Part shown: piece after piece, positions 1-6,952 of the stretch
Numbering within the stretch: the stretch's first letter is position 1
Layout of the letters: every line of letters starts with the position of its first letter
Assembly: GCA_028822885.1 (NCBI GenBank)
Contig: JAPKCP010000137.1
Location: forward strand, 1 to 8,676
Direction of reading: 5' to 3'
Length of the DNA stretch: 8,676 nt
Origin: Yoonia sp.
GTDB lineage: Bacteria; Pseudomonadota; Alphaproteobacteria; Rhodobacterales; Rhodobacteraceae
Notes under the pieces: model-generated
Database searches by the model: none
What the model saw: only the letters and a program-made list of their open reading frames with translations
Told to the model about the DNA's origin: nothing
Translations under genes and position numbers: made by a program

Positions 1-49
1 CATCTGTATCAAGCAATCCTGCCAGTTCAGCGTTCGGATCACTGCGCAT
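1..49 (-). CDS. 5' end of a minus-strand gene, unknown product (partial)
   Basis: Reading the minus strand, an ATG at 49-47 opens a frame that stays open to the window edge and encodes MRSDPNAELAGLLDTD. A good ribosome binding site, GAAGAGG at 64-58, sits 8 nt upstream, which supports this start. The same frame stays open upstream as far as 127, where the stops TGA and TAA (133-128) end it, but that stretch has no ATG, GTG or TTG, so this ATG is the only usual start. Only 16 codons are visible, too few to assign a family. The gene is divergent from the ABC transporter operon, so it could be its regulator, but nothing visible shows that. Confidence 0.5.
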   Translation of the reverse strand, partial: MRSDPNAELAGLLDTD

Positions 50-132
50 TATAATCGCCTCTTCGCCATCCAGAAATTGCAGTCTTGAAAACTCTGCGGC
101 GTCGCAAGACAGCCAATTAAGGTATTGTTATC

Positions 133-288
133 ATGAATAATTTCAGCATTCACGACTTTGAAAATCACGCGAAATACCCCCTGTACTTATGGCACCCTCT
201 GACTGGGCGCCCTGGCGCTTTGGTCGGCTGGCCAGACGCAGCGCACTTTTTTATACGCAAAGCGAGATCAGAGAATTTGTTGACATAG
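133..288 (+). CDS. Possible small ORF, 51 aa, unknown
   Basis: An ATG at 133 opens a 51-codon frame ending in TAG at 286-288. The protein begins MNNFSIHDFENHAKYPLYLW and ends in a basic stretch, IRKARSENLLT. It is rich in aromatic residues and histidine, and its third-position GC is roughly in line with the neighbouring genes. An AAGG at 119-122 lies 10 nt upstream as a possible ribosome binding site. I recognise no family, signal peptide or membrane segment. The TTGACA promoter element overlaps its 3' end. It could be a genuine small protein, the surviving N-terminus of a decayed gene, or chance; the length alone does not exclude chance. Confidence 0.3.
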   Translation: MNNFSIHDFENHAKYPLYLWHPLTGRPGALVGWPDAAHFFIRKARSENLLT

Positions 289-308
289 CGTTTAGAAAAG
301 TACCTAAT
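280..308 (+). promoter_or_regulatory. Sigma70-like promoter upstream of the ABC operon
   Basis: A perfect -35 hexamer TTGACA (280-285) is followed after 17 nt by CCTAAT (303-308), a 4/6 match to the -10 consensus. Transcription would start near 315, giving a leader of about 360 nt before the solute-binding protein gene. No closer promoter of similar quality was seen between here and 675. The long leader would carry the repeat cluster at 338-396. The assignment rests on sequence match only. Confidence 0.4.
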
Positions 309-337
309 TCCTCATCTACTGGGAATTTTTTATGAAT

Positions 338-396
338 AAATTATCGCGCACGTGCCAAAATTCGGCGCTGCCATCTGCGCCAAAATTATCGCGCAC
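338..396. repeat. Direct-repeat and inverted-repeat cluster
   Basis: A perfect 14-nt direct repeat, AAATTATCGCGCAC, occurs at 338-351 and 383-396, 45 nt apart. Within it a 9-nt repeat, GCCAAAATT, occurs at 354-362 and 379-387. The centre is an imperfect dyad: AAATTCGGCGC (358-368) and GCGCCAAAATT (377-387) match at 9 of 11 paired positions across an 8-nt loop, including a perfect GGCGC/GCGCC core. The first copy also runs into the palindrome GCACGTGC (348-355). Repeated short motifs of this kind occur at the ends of IS21-family elements and also in operator arrays. No transposase is present, so which of the two this is remains open. Confidence 0.6.
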
Positions 397-661
397 ACGT
401 ATGCTGGACACGCAACTCCCAGATTTTGATGTGTCTGTTCAGACAGCAACGACTTCGCCTTGGGCCAGTCAAATCGCCTTTCTTTTTGGACGATTTTTCC
501 GCGATCTGGCCAATGGCGCACAAAAAATAATCACGCCAGATCAGGTGTGTCACAAATTGCTTACGACGCTATGCGATCACCGGTTTCGGGGTCTAACTAC
601 CGGATAAGGTCAGGCAAAACCGCTTGGCATTCCAGATTTTGACACTCTGCTAACAACCAAT

Positions 662-667
662 AAGGAG
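662..667 (+). promoter_or_regulatory. Strong ribosome binding site of the solute-binding protein gene
   Basis: AAGGAG lies 7 nt before the ATG at 675. It is the best Shine-Dalgarno match in the window, better than those of the four downstream transporter genes, and fits the need for binding protein in excess over the membrane complex. It fixes the start codon. Confidence 0.85.
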
Positions 668-674
668 ACGACTG

Positions 675-2714
675 ATGAAGAAGATACTCTTATCCAGTGC
701 AGCGCTAACGGCATTGGCTGGTACGGCAATGGCTGCCTGCCCTGCCGTGACCGTATCGGACCCCATGGGCGTTGATGCAGGAGCATTTCCGCAACAATAT
801 GAGCTTTCGGAATTCCAGACACTCGCCAATTGCACGCTTGAGATGTCAGAGAACCCAGATATTGCGGCGATGAACATGCAAATCCGGGGCAACCCAGACA
901 TGCCAGCATTGGCAGATCGTTTGCCCACTGAGCCACTGGTCGTTGCGCCCTATGACATGATCGGTACCTATGGCGGCATGTTCAACGCGCTGTCCAACGC
1001 CACAGAGGCTGGCACGTCTGACTTTATGTCTGTGCGTCACGTCAACCTTGTGCGGTATTCTGATGACTTGACCACAATCGTGCCGAACGTCGCCAAAAGC
1101 TGGTCATGGAACGATGATTATACCCAACTGACATTCGTTCTGCGTGAAGGCCACAAATGGTCTGATGGTCAGCCCTTTGGCGCGAAAGATGTTGAGTTCT
1201 GGTATGAGAACCTCGCGCTTGATGCGAACGTCATCGAAAGCCCTAAGGACTATGTTCTTGCCGGTGGCGAAGCGATGACCGTGGATGTCATTGACGCGCA
1301 AACCGTGCGTTTCACGATGCCGTCACCAAAGCCCGGTTTCTTGGCCCACTTTGCCAACCACTATGCACAAGGCTTCCAGCCTAAGCATTTCCTTGGTCAG
1401 TATCACCCTGACATTAATCCTGATGCAGACGCGCTTGCGCAATCACTTGGGTTTGAAAATGGCTATGATCTGATTAAAGCTTACTACGGCAGCTCTGACT
1501 GGATGGATACGCCAACACCTATGTTGTCGCACCCAGACAAGGTCGCAAACCTCCCGTTTGATGCAGCACCAACCCTCGAAAGCCACATCGTCACTGGTGA
1601 GAGCACCGAAGGACGTCAGTTTGTCGCGAACCCGTACTTTTACATGGTCGATACAGCAGGCAACCAACTGCCTTACATCAACGAGATGGACGAGATCTTT
1701 GTTGGCGAAAGCGAAGTGCGTTTGCTGAAACTGGTCAACGGCGAAGTCGATTATAAAGCCCAAGCGCTTCAGATCGACTATGTGCCACTGTTGATGGAAA
1801 GCCAGGAAACTGGTAGCTTTTCGATTGATCTGAAGCCCGACATCACGATGCCAACATTTGCGTTCAACGTCACATCGGACGATCTCGAAAAGCGTAAAGT
1901 CTTTGGCGATCTGAAGTTCCGTCAAGCGATGTCAGTCGCGATGAACCGGGATGAAATCAATGAGGTCGCAATGTTTGGCCTTGGTACGCCACAGCAGTAC
2001 GTTGGATTTTCCCCAACACCAGACTTTGTGACACCGGAATGGGAACAGCACTTTGCCCAGTTCGATCCTGAGATGGCCAAATCGTTGCTCGATGAAATCG
2101 GCGTCGTTGACGTTGACGGCGACGGGATGCGTGAATTGCCAAATGGCGATCCGCTGATCTTGAACCTACAGGTTGCGACCCAAGGTATTTCGATCAAAAT
2201 CGTTGAACTTGTCGGCCAAAGCTGGCGCGACGTTGGGGTCAACAACACAGTCAAAGAAGTCACCTCGGACGAATACCGCTCGTCCCAGTCCTCCAACCAA
2301 CTTGACGTGACCCTTTGGGAAAAATCTGTCCCACTGGCCGTTGTTCTTGGGAACGGTGAAATCTTCATTCCGCCATATGACAACTACTTCAACATGCGCA
2401 CCGCAATGCTTTGGGGTGAATATGTCGATTCAGATGGCGCATCTGGGGTTGAACCACCGGCCTATGCGATTGAGATGATGGCAGACGTACAGGCATTTCA
2501 GGCCACGCCAGTTGGCACTCCTGAATCTGATGCATTGGGCTTGAAGCTGGTTGAGAACATGACCAGCAATCTGCTCTTCATCGGGACAGTAAAAGAACAA
2601 AAGCCAATTTATCGCACAACCGCGCTTAAGAACTTCACTGACTTCCGGACTGCATCTTATGCTTACTACCGGACATACCCGTACCGTCCATCCCAGTGGT
2701 TTCTTGACGAATAA
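675..2714 (+). CDS. ABC transporter solute-binding protein, family 5 (peptide/oligosaccharide type)
   Basis: This is the periplasmic receptor that captures the solute and delivers it to the permeases encoded downstream. Residues 1-20 form a Sec signal peptide: KK at the N-terminus, a hydrophobic core, and cleavage most likely after TAMA (17-20). The SBP_bac_5 signature is clear at 162-177 (WSDGQPFGAKDVEFWY), and a DVDGDGMRELPNGDP segment (479-493) has the spacing of a calcium-binding loop, as is common in the family. The mature protein has only two cysteines, Cys22 and Cys53, near the N-terminus, which may form a disulfide. The sequence MAAC before Cys22 is a poor lipobox, so a lipoprotein is less likely. 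At 679 aa it is longer than DppA/OppA (about 535-545 aa) and nearer to oligosaccharide-binding members such as rhizobial AgpA, so the ligand may be a sugar oligomer rather than a peptide. Start and family are secure; the substrate is unknown. Confidence 0.95.
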   Translation: MKKILLSSAALTALAGTAMAACPAVTVSDPMGVDAGAFPQQYELSEFQTLANCTLEMSENPDIAAMNMQIRGNPDMPALADRLPTEPLVVAPYDMIGTYGGMFNALSNATEAGTSDFMSVRHVNLVRYSDDLTTIVPNVAKSWSWNDDYTQLTFVLREGHKWSDGQPFGAKDVEFWYENLALDANVIESPKDYVLAGGEAMTVDVIDAQTVRFTMPSPKPGFLAHFANHYAQGFQPKHFLGQYHPDINPDADALAQSLGFENGYDLIKAYYGSSDWMDTPTPMLSHPDKVANLPFDAAPTLESHIVTGESTEGRQFVANPYFYMVDTAGNQLPYINEMDEIFVGESEVRLLKLVNGEVDYKAQALQIDYVPLLMESQETGSFSIDLKPDITMPTFAFNVTSDDLEKRKVFGDLKFRQAMSVAMNRDEINEVAMFGLGTPQQYVGFSPTPDFVTPEWEQHFAQFDPEMAKSLLDEIGVVDVDGDGMRELPNGDPLILNLQVATQGISIKIVELVGQSWRDVGVNNTVKEVTSDEYRSSQSSNQLDVTLWEKSVPLAVVLGNGEIFIPPYDNYFNMRTAMLWGEYVDSDGASGVEPPAYAIEMMADVQAFQATPVGTPESDALGLKLVENMTSNLLFIGTVKEQKPIYRTTALKNFTDFRTASYAYYRTYPYRPSQWFLDE

Positions 2715-2733
2715 ACTGGTCGACTAAAATCAC

Positions 2734-2761
2734 GTTGCGGGCCGCTTTACTGGCCCGCAAC
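2734..2761 (+). terminator. Intercistronic hairpin (attenuator or mRNA 3'-end stabiliser)
   Basis: GTTGCGGGCC (2734-2743) and GGCCCGCAAC (2752-2761) form a perfect 10-bp GC-rich stem with an 8-nt loop, starting 20 nt after the stop codon of the binding-protein gene. No T-run follows, so it is not a classical strong intrinsic terminator. In binding-protein operons such a hairpin commonly protects the upstream mRNA from 3' exonucleases or gives partial termination, so that more binding protein than permease is made. The structure is seen directly; the role is inferred from its position. Confidence 0.75.
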
Positions 2762-2814
2762 TCGACCCAACAGCGGTCTTGAATGATCGCATCCTCTAAA
2801 AGGCGCTTCACCAG

Positions 2815-3819
2815 ATGGTCCAATTTCTACGATTTGCGACCATTCGCGCAGCGCTCGCCTTTTTCACGCTTTGCTTGGTCTCCTTCATCGTCTTCTCATT
2901 GATGGAGCTGGTCCCCGGTGATTGCGCCGAACGTTACCTTGCCTTCAAAAACTCCCAAGGTGCACAAATCTCAATCGCAGATATTGAGGCCGAACGCTCC
3001 CGACTAGGTTTGGACCGCCCCTACCTAGAGCGCTGGACCAGTTGGATTTTTAACGCCTTCCAAGGCGAATTTGGCGATAGCTGTATTTTGCGCCTCAACA
3101 TCAGTCAACTTCTGGGCCAAAAAGTATGGTTAAGCATCGGCATCTGCCTTGGCTCCCTTCTGGTGGCTTACGCCATCGCCGTCCCTGTTGGCATTATTGC
3201 TGCCACATCGCGCAACCCATACCTGAACAACAGCCTGCGTTTGGTCAGCTACCTTGGTCTGGCACTACCAAACTTCTTGCTCGCACTGATGATCATGCTG
3301 TTTTCAACCATAATGTTTGGCAACAGCCTGACCGGTCTCTTCTCGCCTGAATACCGCGACGCTCCTTGGGATTGGGCTAAGATCAAAGATTTTTTGAGCC
3401 ACGTCTGGCTTCCCGTCTTTATCCTTGGGTGGTCAGCAACAGCATTCGCAATTCAGACCGTGCGGGCGCTCATGTCTGATGAGATTAGCAAGCTCTATGT
3501 CACGGCCGCATCCGCTCGTGGTGTATCAGGGCGAAAACTGCTGATGCGCTACCCTGCCCGCCACGCACTTAGCCCAATCATCAACTCACTTGGGTTCGAT
3601 TTGAACCGCATCTTCAATGAATTACCTATCGTCGCGTTGATCTTAACGCTCACCGAAGCGGGGTCACTATTGATTGAAGCCCTCGCCCGTTCAAATGATC
3701 AGCAACTTGCGGGAGCGATCATCTTTTTCCTGACGGGTAGCATCGTAGCAATAAACTTTATCACCGATATCGTGCTGGCCTTAGTCGACCCACGCATTCG
3801 TCGCAGCATCTTAGGGTAA
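2815..3819 (+). CDS. ABC transporter permease, DppB/OppB type
   Basis: This is the first transmembrane subunit of the importer, 334 aa. Six membrane segments can be placed at about 9-31, 105-129, 143-168, 196-217, 258-283 and 297-324. The N-terminal pattern (helix, then MELVPGD at 30-36) and the C-terminal ALVDPRIRR (322-330) are typical of the DppB group. The EAA loop that contacts an ATPase is at about 228-250 (YVTAASARGVSGRKLLMRY). The start is well limited: an in-frame TAA lies at 2797-2799 and this is the first ATG after it. The ribosome binding site is poor, AAAAGG at 2798-2803 with an 11-nt spacer. The gene follows the hairpin after the binding-protein gene and lies 5 nt from the next permease. 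Together with the weak start, this suggests lower expression than the binding protein. Confidence 0.93.
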   Translation: MVQFLRFATIRAALAFFTLCLVSFIVFSLMELVPGDCAERYLAFKNSQGAQISIADIEAERSRLGLDRPYLERWTSWIFNAFQGEFGDSCILRLNISQLLGQKVWLSIGICLGSLLVAYAIAVPVGIIAATSRNPYLNNSLRLVSYLGLALPNFLLALMIMLFSTIMFGNSLTGLFSPEYRDAPWDWAKIKDFLSHVWLPVFILGWSATAFAIQTVRALMSDEISKLYVTAASARGVSGRKLLMRYPARHALSPIINSLGFDLNRIFNELPIVALILTLTEAGSLLIEALARSNDQQLAGAIIFFLTGSIVAINFITDIVLALVDPRIRRSILG

Positions 3820-3824
3820 CGCAT

Positions 3825-4961
3825 ATGACCAACATTTATGACGCCGCTGTCGACCAAAGCGCCAAAGACGCTTACTTCACAGCCTCTCAAAGCCAGTTGA
3901 TCTGGACACGTTTCAAGAAACAAAAGGCAGCGATGGTCGGTGCTTGGGTGCTTGTTTTGTTGATCCTATCAGGCCTGTTTGCACCATTCCTGACGCCCTA
4001 TGATCCAACGATTGCGGGCCGCGACAAGGACTACCTGAACGGCGCACCAACAATTGTGCAGTTCTGCGATGACAATGGCTGCTCACTGCGCCCATTTATT
4101 TACGGGGTCGAACGCGAACGCTCTATTGAGACCAATTTTCGCTGGGTCACAACGATCAACACGGATGACCGCAAATACGTGCAGTTCTTCGTTGAAGGAT
4201 CGTCCTACAAATTGCTGGGGATCACCTTTAACACCCATCTTTTCGGCCTCGATGAAGGCTATATTCACCTATTTGGGACCGATTCCACCGGTAAGGATAT
4301 CTTTTCGCGAACTTTCCACGCCATCAACACGTCGCTGGCGGTCGGCACCATCGGCGTGTTCATCGCCTTTGTTCTCGCGCTGATTATCGGTGGCATATCG
4401 GGGTATTATGGCGGCTGGATCGACTCTGTTATTCAGATGGTCACGGACGCTGTACGGACCATTCCCGCGATCCCACTTTTCATGGCCCTCGCCGCGTTCA
4501 TCCCAGATACATGGAGCGCTGAAGAAAGGTTTTTCTTCATCTCAATTATCCTCGGGTTCATCGGTTGGCCCACGTTAGCCAGACGTGTCCGCACCCACAT
4601 CCTGACCGAGCGAAATCAAGAATATGTTCTCGCAGCGCAGTTGTGTGGCGCATCATCTGGCCATGTCATTCGCAAGCATCTGTTACCAAGTTTCACCAGC
4701 TATATCATCGTCGATCTGGTGATCTCATTCCCATATATGGTGCTATCTGAGACAGCGCTTAGCTTCATCGGTCTTGGCCTCAAAGACCCCGTCAATTCAC
4801 TCGGGGTTATGCTCCAGAACGTGACAAGCGCAGATGTCCTGCTGAATTATCAATGGTATTTCATACCCGTAATCTTCTTTATCGTGTTGGTCATGGCCTT
4901 TGTCTTTGTGGGCGACGGATTACGCGACGCGGCTGACCCATACGGAGATACCAAGAAATGA
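3825..4961 (+). CDS. ABC transporter permease, DppC/OppC type, with enlarged periplasmic loop
   Basis: This is the second transmembrane subunit, 378 aa, longer than the usual DppC/OppC of about 300 aa. A cytoplasmic N-terminal tail leads to the first membrane segment (about 34-54). The extra length is in a loop of about 110 residues between the first and second segments (roughly 55-165), predicted to be periplasmic. Its distal part has the family motif FGTDSTGKDIFSR (150-162). The loop holds a CDDNGC motif (81-86) that could form a disulfide. Further segments lie at about 167-190, 206-226, 237-258, 287-313 and 346-364. The EAA loop is at about 266-288 (EYVLAAQLCGASSGHVIRK), followed by SETALSFIGLGLKDP. 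TAGGG at 3812-3816 is the ribosome binding site. The stop codon overlaps the next start as ATGA, pointing to translational coupling. Confidence 0.93.
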   Translation: MTNIYDAAVDQSAKDAYFTASQSQLIWTRFKKQKAAMVGAWVLVLLILSGLFAPFLTPYDPTIAGRDKDYLNGAPTIVQFCDDNGCSLRPFIYGVERERSIETNFRWVTTINTDDRKYVQFFVEGSSYKLLGITFNTHLFGLDEGYIHLFGTDSTGKDIFSRTFHAINTSLAVGTIGVFIAFVLALIIGGISGYYGGWIDSVIQMVTDAVRTIPAIPLFMALAAFIPDTWSAEERFFFISIILGFIGWPTLARRVRTHILTERNQEYVLAAQLCGASSGHVIRKHLLPSFTSYIIVDLVISFPYMVLSETALSFIGLGLKDPVNSLGVMLQNVTSADVLLNYQWYFIPVIFFIVLVMAFVFVGDGLRDAADPYGDTKK

Positions 4962-5959
4962 GCCGCCTGATTGACGTTGAAAACCTAACGCTGCAATTTG
5001 ACACCGACGAAGGCCGCATCACAGCAGTCGACAACGTGTCGTTTAGCCTTGAGGCTGGCGAAGTCATGGGTTTGGTCGGCGAAAGCGGATCGGGCAAATC
5101 AGTGACTGCAAAATCGCTGATGAAACTCAACCCGCGCAATGCGATCTATGGCCCAGATACAAAGATCACACTGCACCTTGATGATGGTCCAGTGGATGTC
5201 ATGTCACTGCAAAATGACCACGAAATGAAGGTTGTGCGCGGCGGCGCGATCTCACTCATTTTCCAAGAACCAATGGCCAGCTTTGCCCCCGCCATTTCCA
5301 TCGGCGACCAGATGGTTGAACAATTATTGATCCACACGAATTTTAATAAAAAGCAAGCAAAAGAACTTTCGATCGAAATGCTGGACCGCGTCGGTATTTC
5401 AGATCCGTCCACGCGCTTTGGCCAATACGCGTTTGAATTGTCGGGGGGCATGCGCCAACGCGCAATGATCGCGATGGCCCTGTCCACCAAACCAAAGCTG
5501 CTGATTGCGGATGAGCCGACGACAGCACTCGACGTGACCATTCAGGCCCAAGTGATCGACTTGATGAAGGACCTCGTGACCGAATTTGGCATGGGCATCA
5601 TCTTCATAACCCACGACCTTGGTGTGATCGCACAAACGGCTGATAAAGTTGCTGTCATGTATCTGGGCCGTCTCGTTGAACAAGGGACGGTGCGCGACGT
5701 GATCCGTCGCCCAGCACACCCCTACACACGTGGATTACTCGCCGCCTTACCGACCCTAGACGACATCGACGCACCGCTGACACCAATTCCCGGCGACATT
5801 CCATCGCCCCTCGAACGTCCACCCGGCTGCGTCTATCACACCCGCTGCCAAGAGGTCGTTGGCCAACGTTGTGCGTCGGATATTCCAGTTTATTCAAAGG
5901 TCGACAGCGATCACATGGCAGCCTGCCACATCTATGATGCCAAAGGTGACGCGACATGA
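4958..5959 (+). CDS. ABC transporter ATP-binding protein, DppD/OppD type
   Basis: This cytoplasmic ATPase, 333 aa, is one of two unlike nucleotide-binding subunits that drive import. All core motifs are intact: Walker A GESGSGKS (41-48), Q-loop Gln103, signature LSGGM (161-165), Walker B LLIADEP with catalytic Glu186, D-loop ALD (190-192) and H-loop His219. The C-terminal oligopeptide-transporter domain follows (from about 240, with HPYTRGLL at 254-261). It contains cysteines 291, 297, 305 and 323 (C-x5-C-x7-C-x17-C), the pattern linked to an iron-sulfur cluster in Dpp/Opp-type ATPases. The start overlaps the permease stop by 4 nt (ATGA), with GGAG at 4944-4947. The region between Walker A and the Q-loop (about 60-92) is not strongly conserved in this family, so its sequence says little. 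Confidence 0.95.
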   Translation: MSRLIDVENLTLQFDTDEGRITAVDNVSFSLEAGEVMGLVGESGSGKSVTAKSLMKLNPRNAIYGPDTKITLHLDDGPVDVMSLQNDHEMKVVRGGAISLIFQEPMASFAPAISIGDQMVEQLLIHTNFNKKQAKELSIEMLDRVGISDPSTRFGQYAFELSGGMRQRAMIAMALSTKPKLLIADEPTTALDVTIQAQVIDLMKDLVTEFGMGIIFITHDLGVIAQTADKVAVMYLGRLVEQGTVRDVIRRPAHPYTRGLLAALPTLDDIDAPLTPIPGDIPSPLERPPGCVYHTRCQEVVGQRCASDIPVYSKVDSDHMAACHIYDAKGDAT

Positions 5960-6951
5960 GCCCGAAACCCCTGATTACTGCGCAAAACCTATCAGTTCAC
6001 TACCCTTTGCGCGGCGGTATCATCGGCCCTGCCCCATTTGTGCGGGCCGTCGAAAACGTCACGATCGACATCGCACCGGGTAGTTTTTTTGGCCTTGTTG
6101 GCGAATCTGGGTCCGGCAAAACCACCCTTGGGCGTGCGATGCTTAAGGCCGCGCCAATCAGCAAGGGTGATGTGCTTTTTGACGATGGTGAGGTCGCATA
6201 CTCGTTGAAAAACCTCGGTAAAAAAGACCTCAAGGACTACCGCAAGCGCGCGCAACTGATCTTTCAAGACCCCTACGCGGCCCTCAGCCCGCGCATGACC
6301 GTGCGTGACATCATCGCGGAACCGCTTGAGGTCATGGGGCTCACCAAATCACGCGCCGAAACCGACGAACGTGTCCGCGAAATCGCTGACAAATGCCGGT
6401 TGAACGTCGAACATTTGCGCCGCTTCCCACATGCGTTTTCTGGTGGGCAACGTCAGCGTATTTCCATCGCGCGTGCACTCGTATCTGGACCGAAGTTCAT
6501 CGTCGCAGATGAAAGCGTCGCAGCCCTAGATGTGTCCATTCAGGCAGACGTTTTGAACCTGCTCAAAGCTATTCAAGAGGACATGGGGCTAACGTTCCTG
6601 TTCATCAGCCACGACCTGAGCGTTGTCGCCCACGTCTGTGACCATGTGGCTGTGATGTACCTTGGCCGTCTTGTCGAAACTGCGCCCACACGGACATTAT
6701 TCTCAAACCCGCGCCACCCCTACACAAAGGCGCTGCTGTCCGCGATCCCGTCGCTTGACCCAGATGATCGGGGCAAAGCACAAAAGCTAGTGGGCGAAAT
6801 TCCGTCACCAACAAACCCACCGCCGGGCTGCAAATTCCAAACTCGCTGCCCTCATGCCGTTGATCGTTGCCGCGTTGAAGAACCCACACTGGCCGCTGCC
6901 GGACCCGAACACGCAGTCGCTTGCCACCTATGGCAGGACCTCGCGGTATAG
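5956..6951 (+). CDS. ABC transporter ATP-binding protein, DppF/OppF type
   Basis: This second nucleotide-binding subunit, 331 aa, pairs with the preceding ATPase. Motifs in order are Walker A GESGSGKTT (49-57), Q-loop Gln104, signature FSGGQ (161-165), Walker B FIVADES with Glu186, D-loop ALD (190-192) and H-loop His219. Two small departures from textbook OppF are seen: Phe for Leu in the signature, and ADESVAALD where many members have DEPVSALD. The catalytic Glu is kept, so the site should be active. The C-terminal domain has cysteines 292, 298, 305 and 323 (C-x5-C-x6-C-x17-C), again the possible iron-sulfur site. Start and upstream stop overlap as ATGA, with AAAGGTG at 5942-5948 as ribosome binding site. 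It is the last gene of the operon; no intrinsic terminator with a T-run follows. Confidence 0.95.
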   Translation: MSPKPLITAQNLSVHYPLRGGIIGPAPFVRAVENVTIDIAPGSFFGLVGESGSGKTTLGRAMLKAAPISKGDVLFDDGEVAYSLKNLGKKDLKDYRKRAQLIFQDPYAALSPRMTVRDIIAEPLEVMGLTKSRAETDERVREIADKCRLNVEHLRRFPHAFSGGQRQRISIARALVSGPKFIVADESVAALDVSIQADVLNLLKAIQEDMGLTFLFISHDLSVVAHVCDHVAVMYLGRLVETAPTRTLFSNPRHPYTKALLSAIPSLDPDDRGKAQKLVGEIPSPTNPPPGCKFQTRCPHAVDRCRVEEPTLAAAGPEHAVACHLWQDLAV

Positions 6952-6952
6952 G

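Larger units (their letters stand above)
289..674. other. Leader/intergenic region before the ABC operon
   Basis: This 386-nt stretch holds the -10 part of the candidate promoter, the repeat cluster at 338-396, and the ribosome binding site of the transporter gene at its right end. A frame from 332 to 607 is open on the plus strand (91 codons), but its N-terminal part is made of the repeats, its composition resembles no protein family, and it has only a weak GGGA upstream, so I do not call it a gene. Apart from these items I see no RNA gene, riboswitch or terminator here. Confidence 0.5.

Noticed and set aside
205..235. Palindromes GGGCGCCC (205-212) and CTGGCCAG (228-235)
   Set aside because: Short GC-rich palindromes with different sequences, inside the possible small ORF. 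Too short and unlike each other to claim an operator.
332..607. 91-codon plus-strand frame (MNKLSRTCQN...) in the operon leader
   Set aside because: Its first part is built from the 338-396 repeats, including a repeated KLSRT, the ribosome binding site is weak, and the rest has no recognisable family pattern. More likely a chance frame.
624..643. TTGGCATTCCAGATTTTGAC as a sigma54 promoter
   Set aside because: The -24 part is near consensus (TGGCA), but the -12 part lacks the required GC dinucleotide at the correct spacing.
639..652. Second TTGACA (639-644) just before the transporter gene as a promoter
   Set aside because: A -10 element at normal spacing would fall on the ribosome binding site near 662, which reads AAGGAG. 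No usable -10 exists.
1443..1925. 160-codon minus-strand frame inside the solute-binding protein gene
   Set aside because: Fully antisense to a gene with clear family motifs; a product of codon bias, with no independent start signal or family match.
5146..5719. Long minus-strand frames inside the first ATPase gene
   Set aside because: They are antisense to conserved Walker and signature motifs and show no protein-family features of their own.
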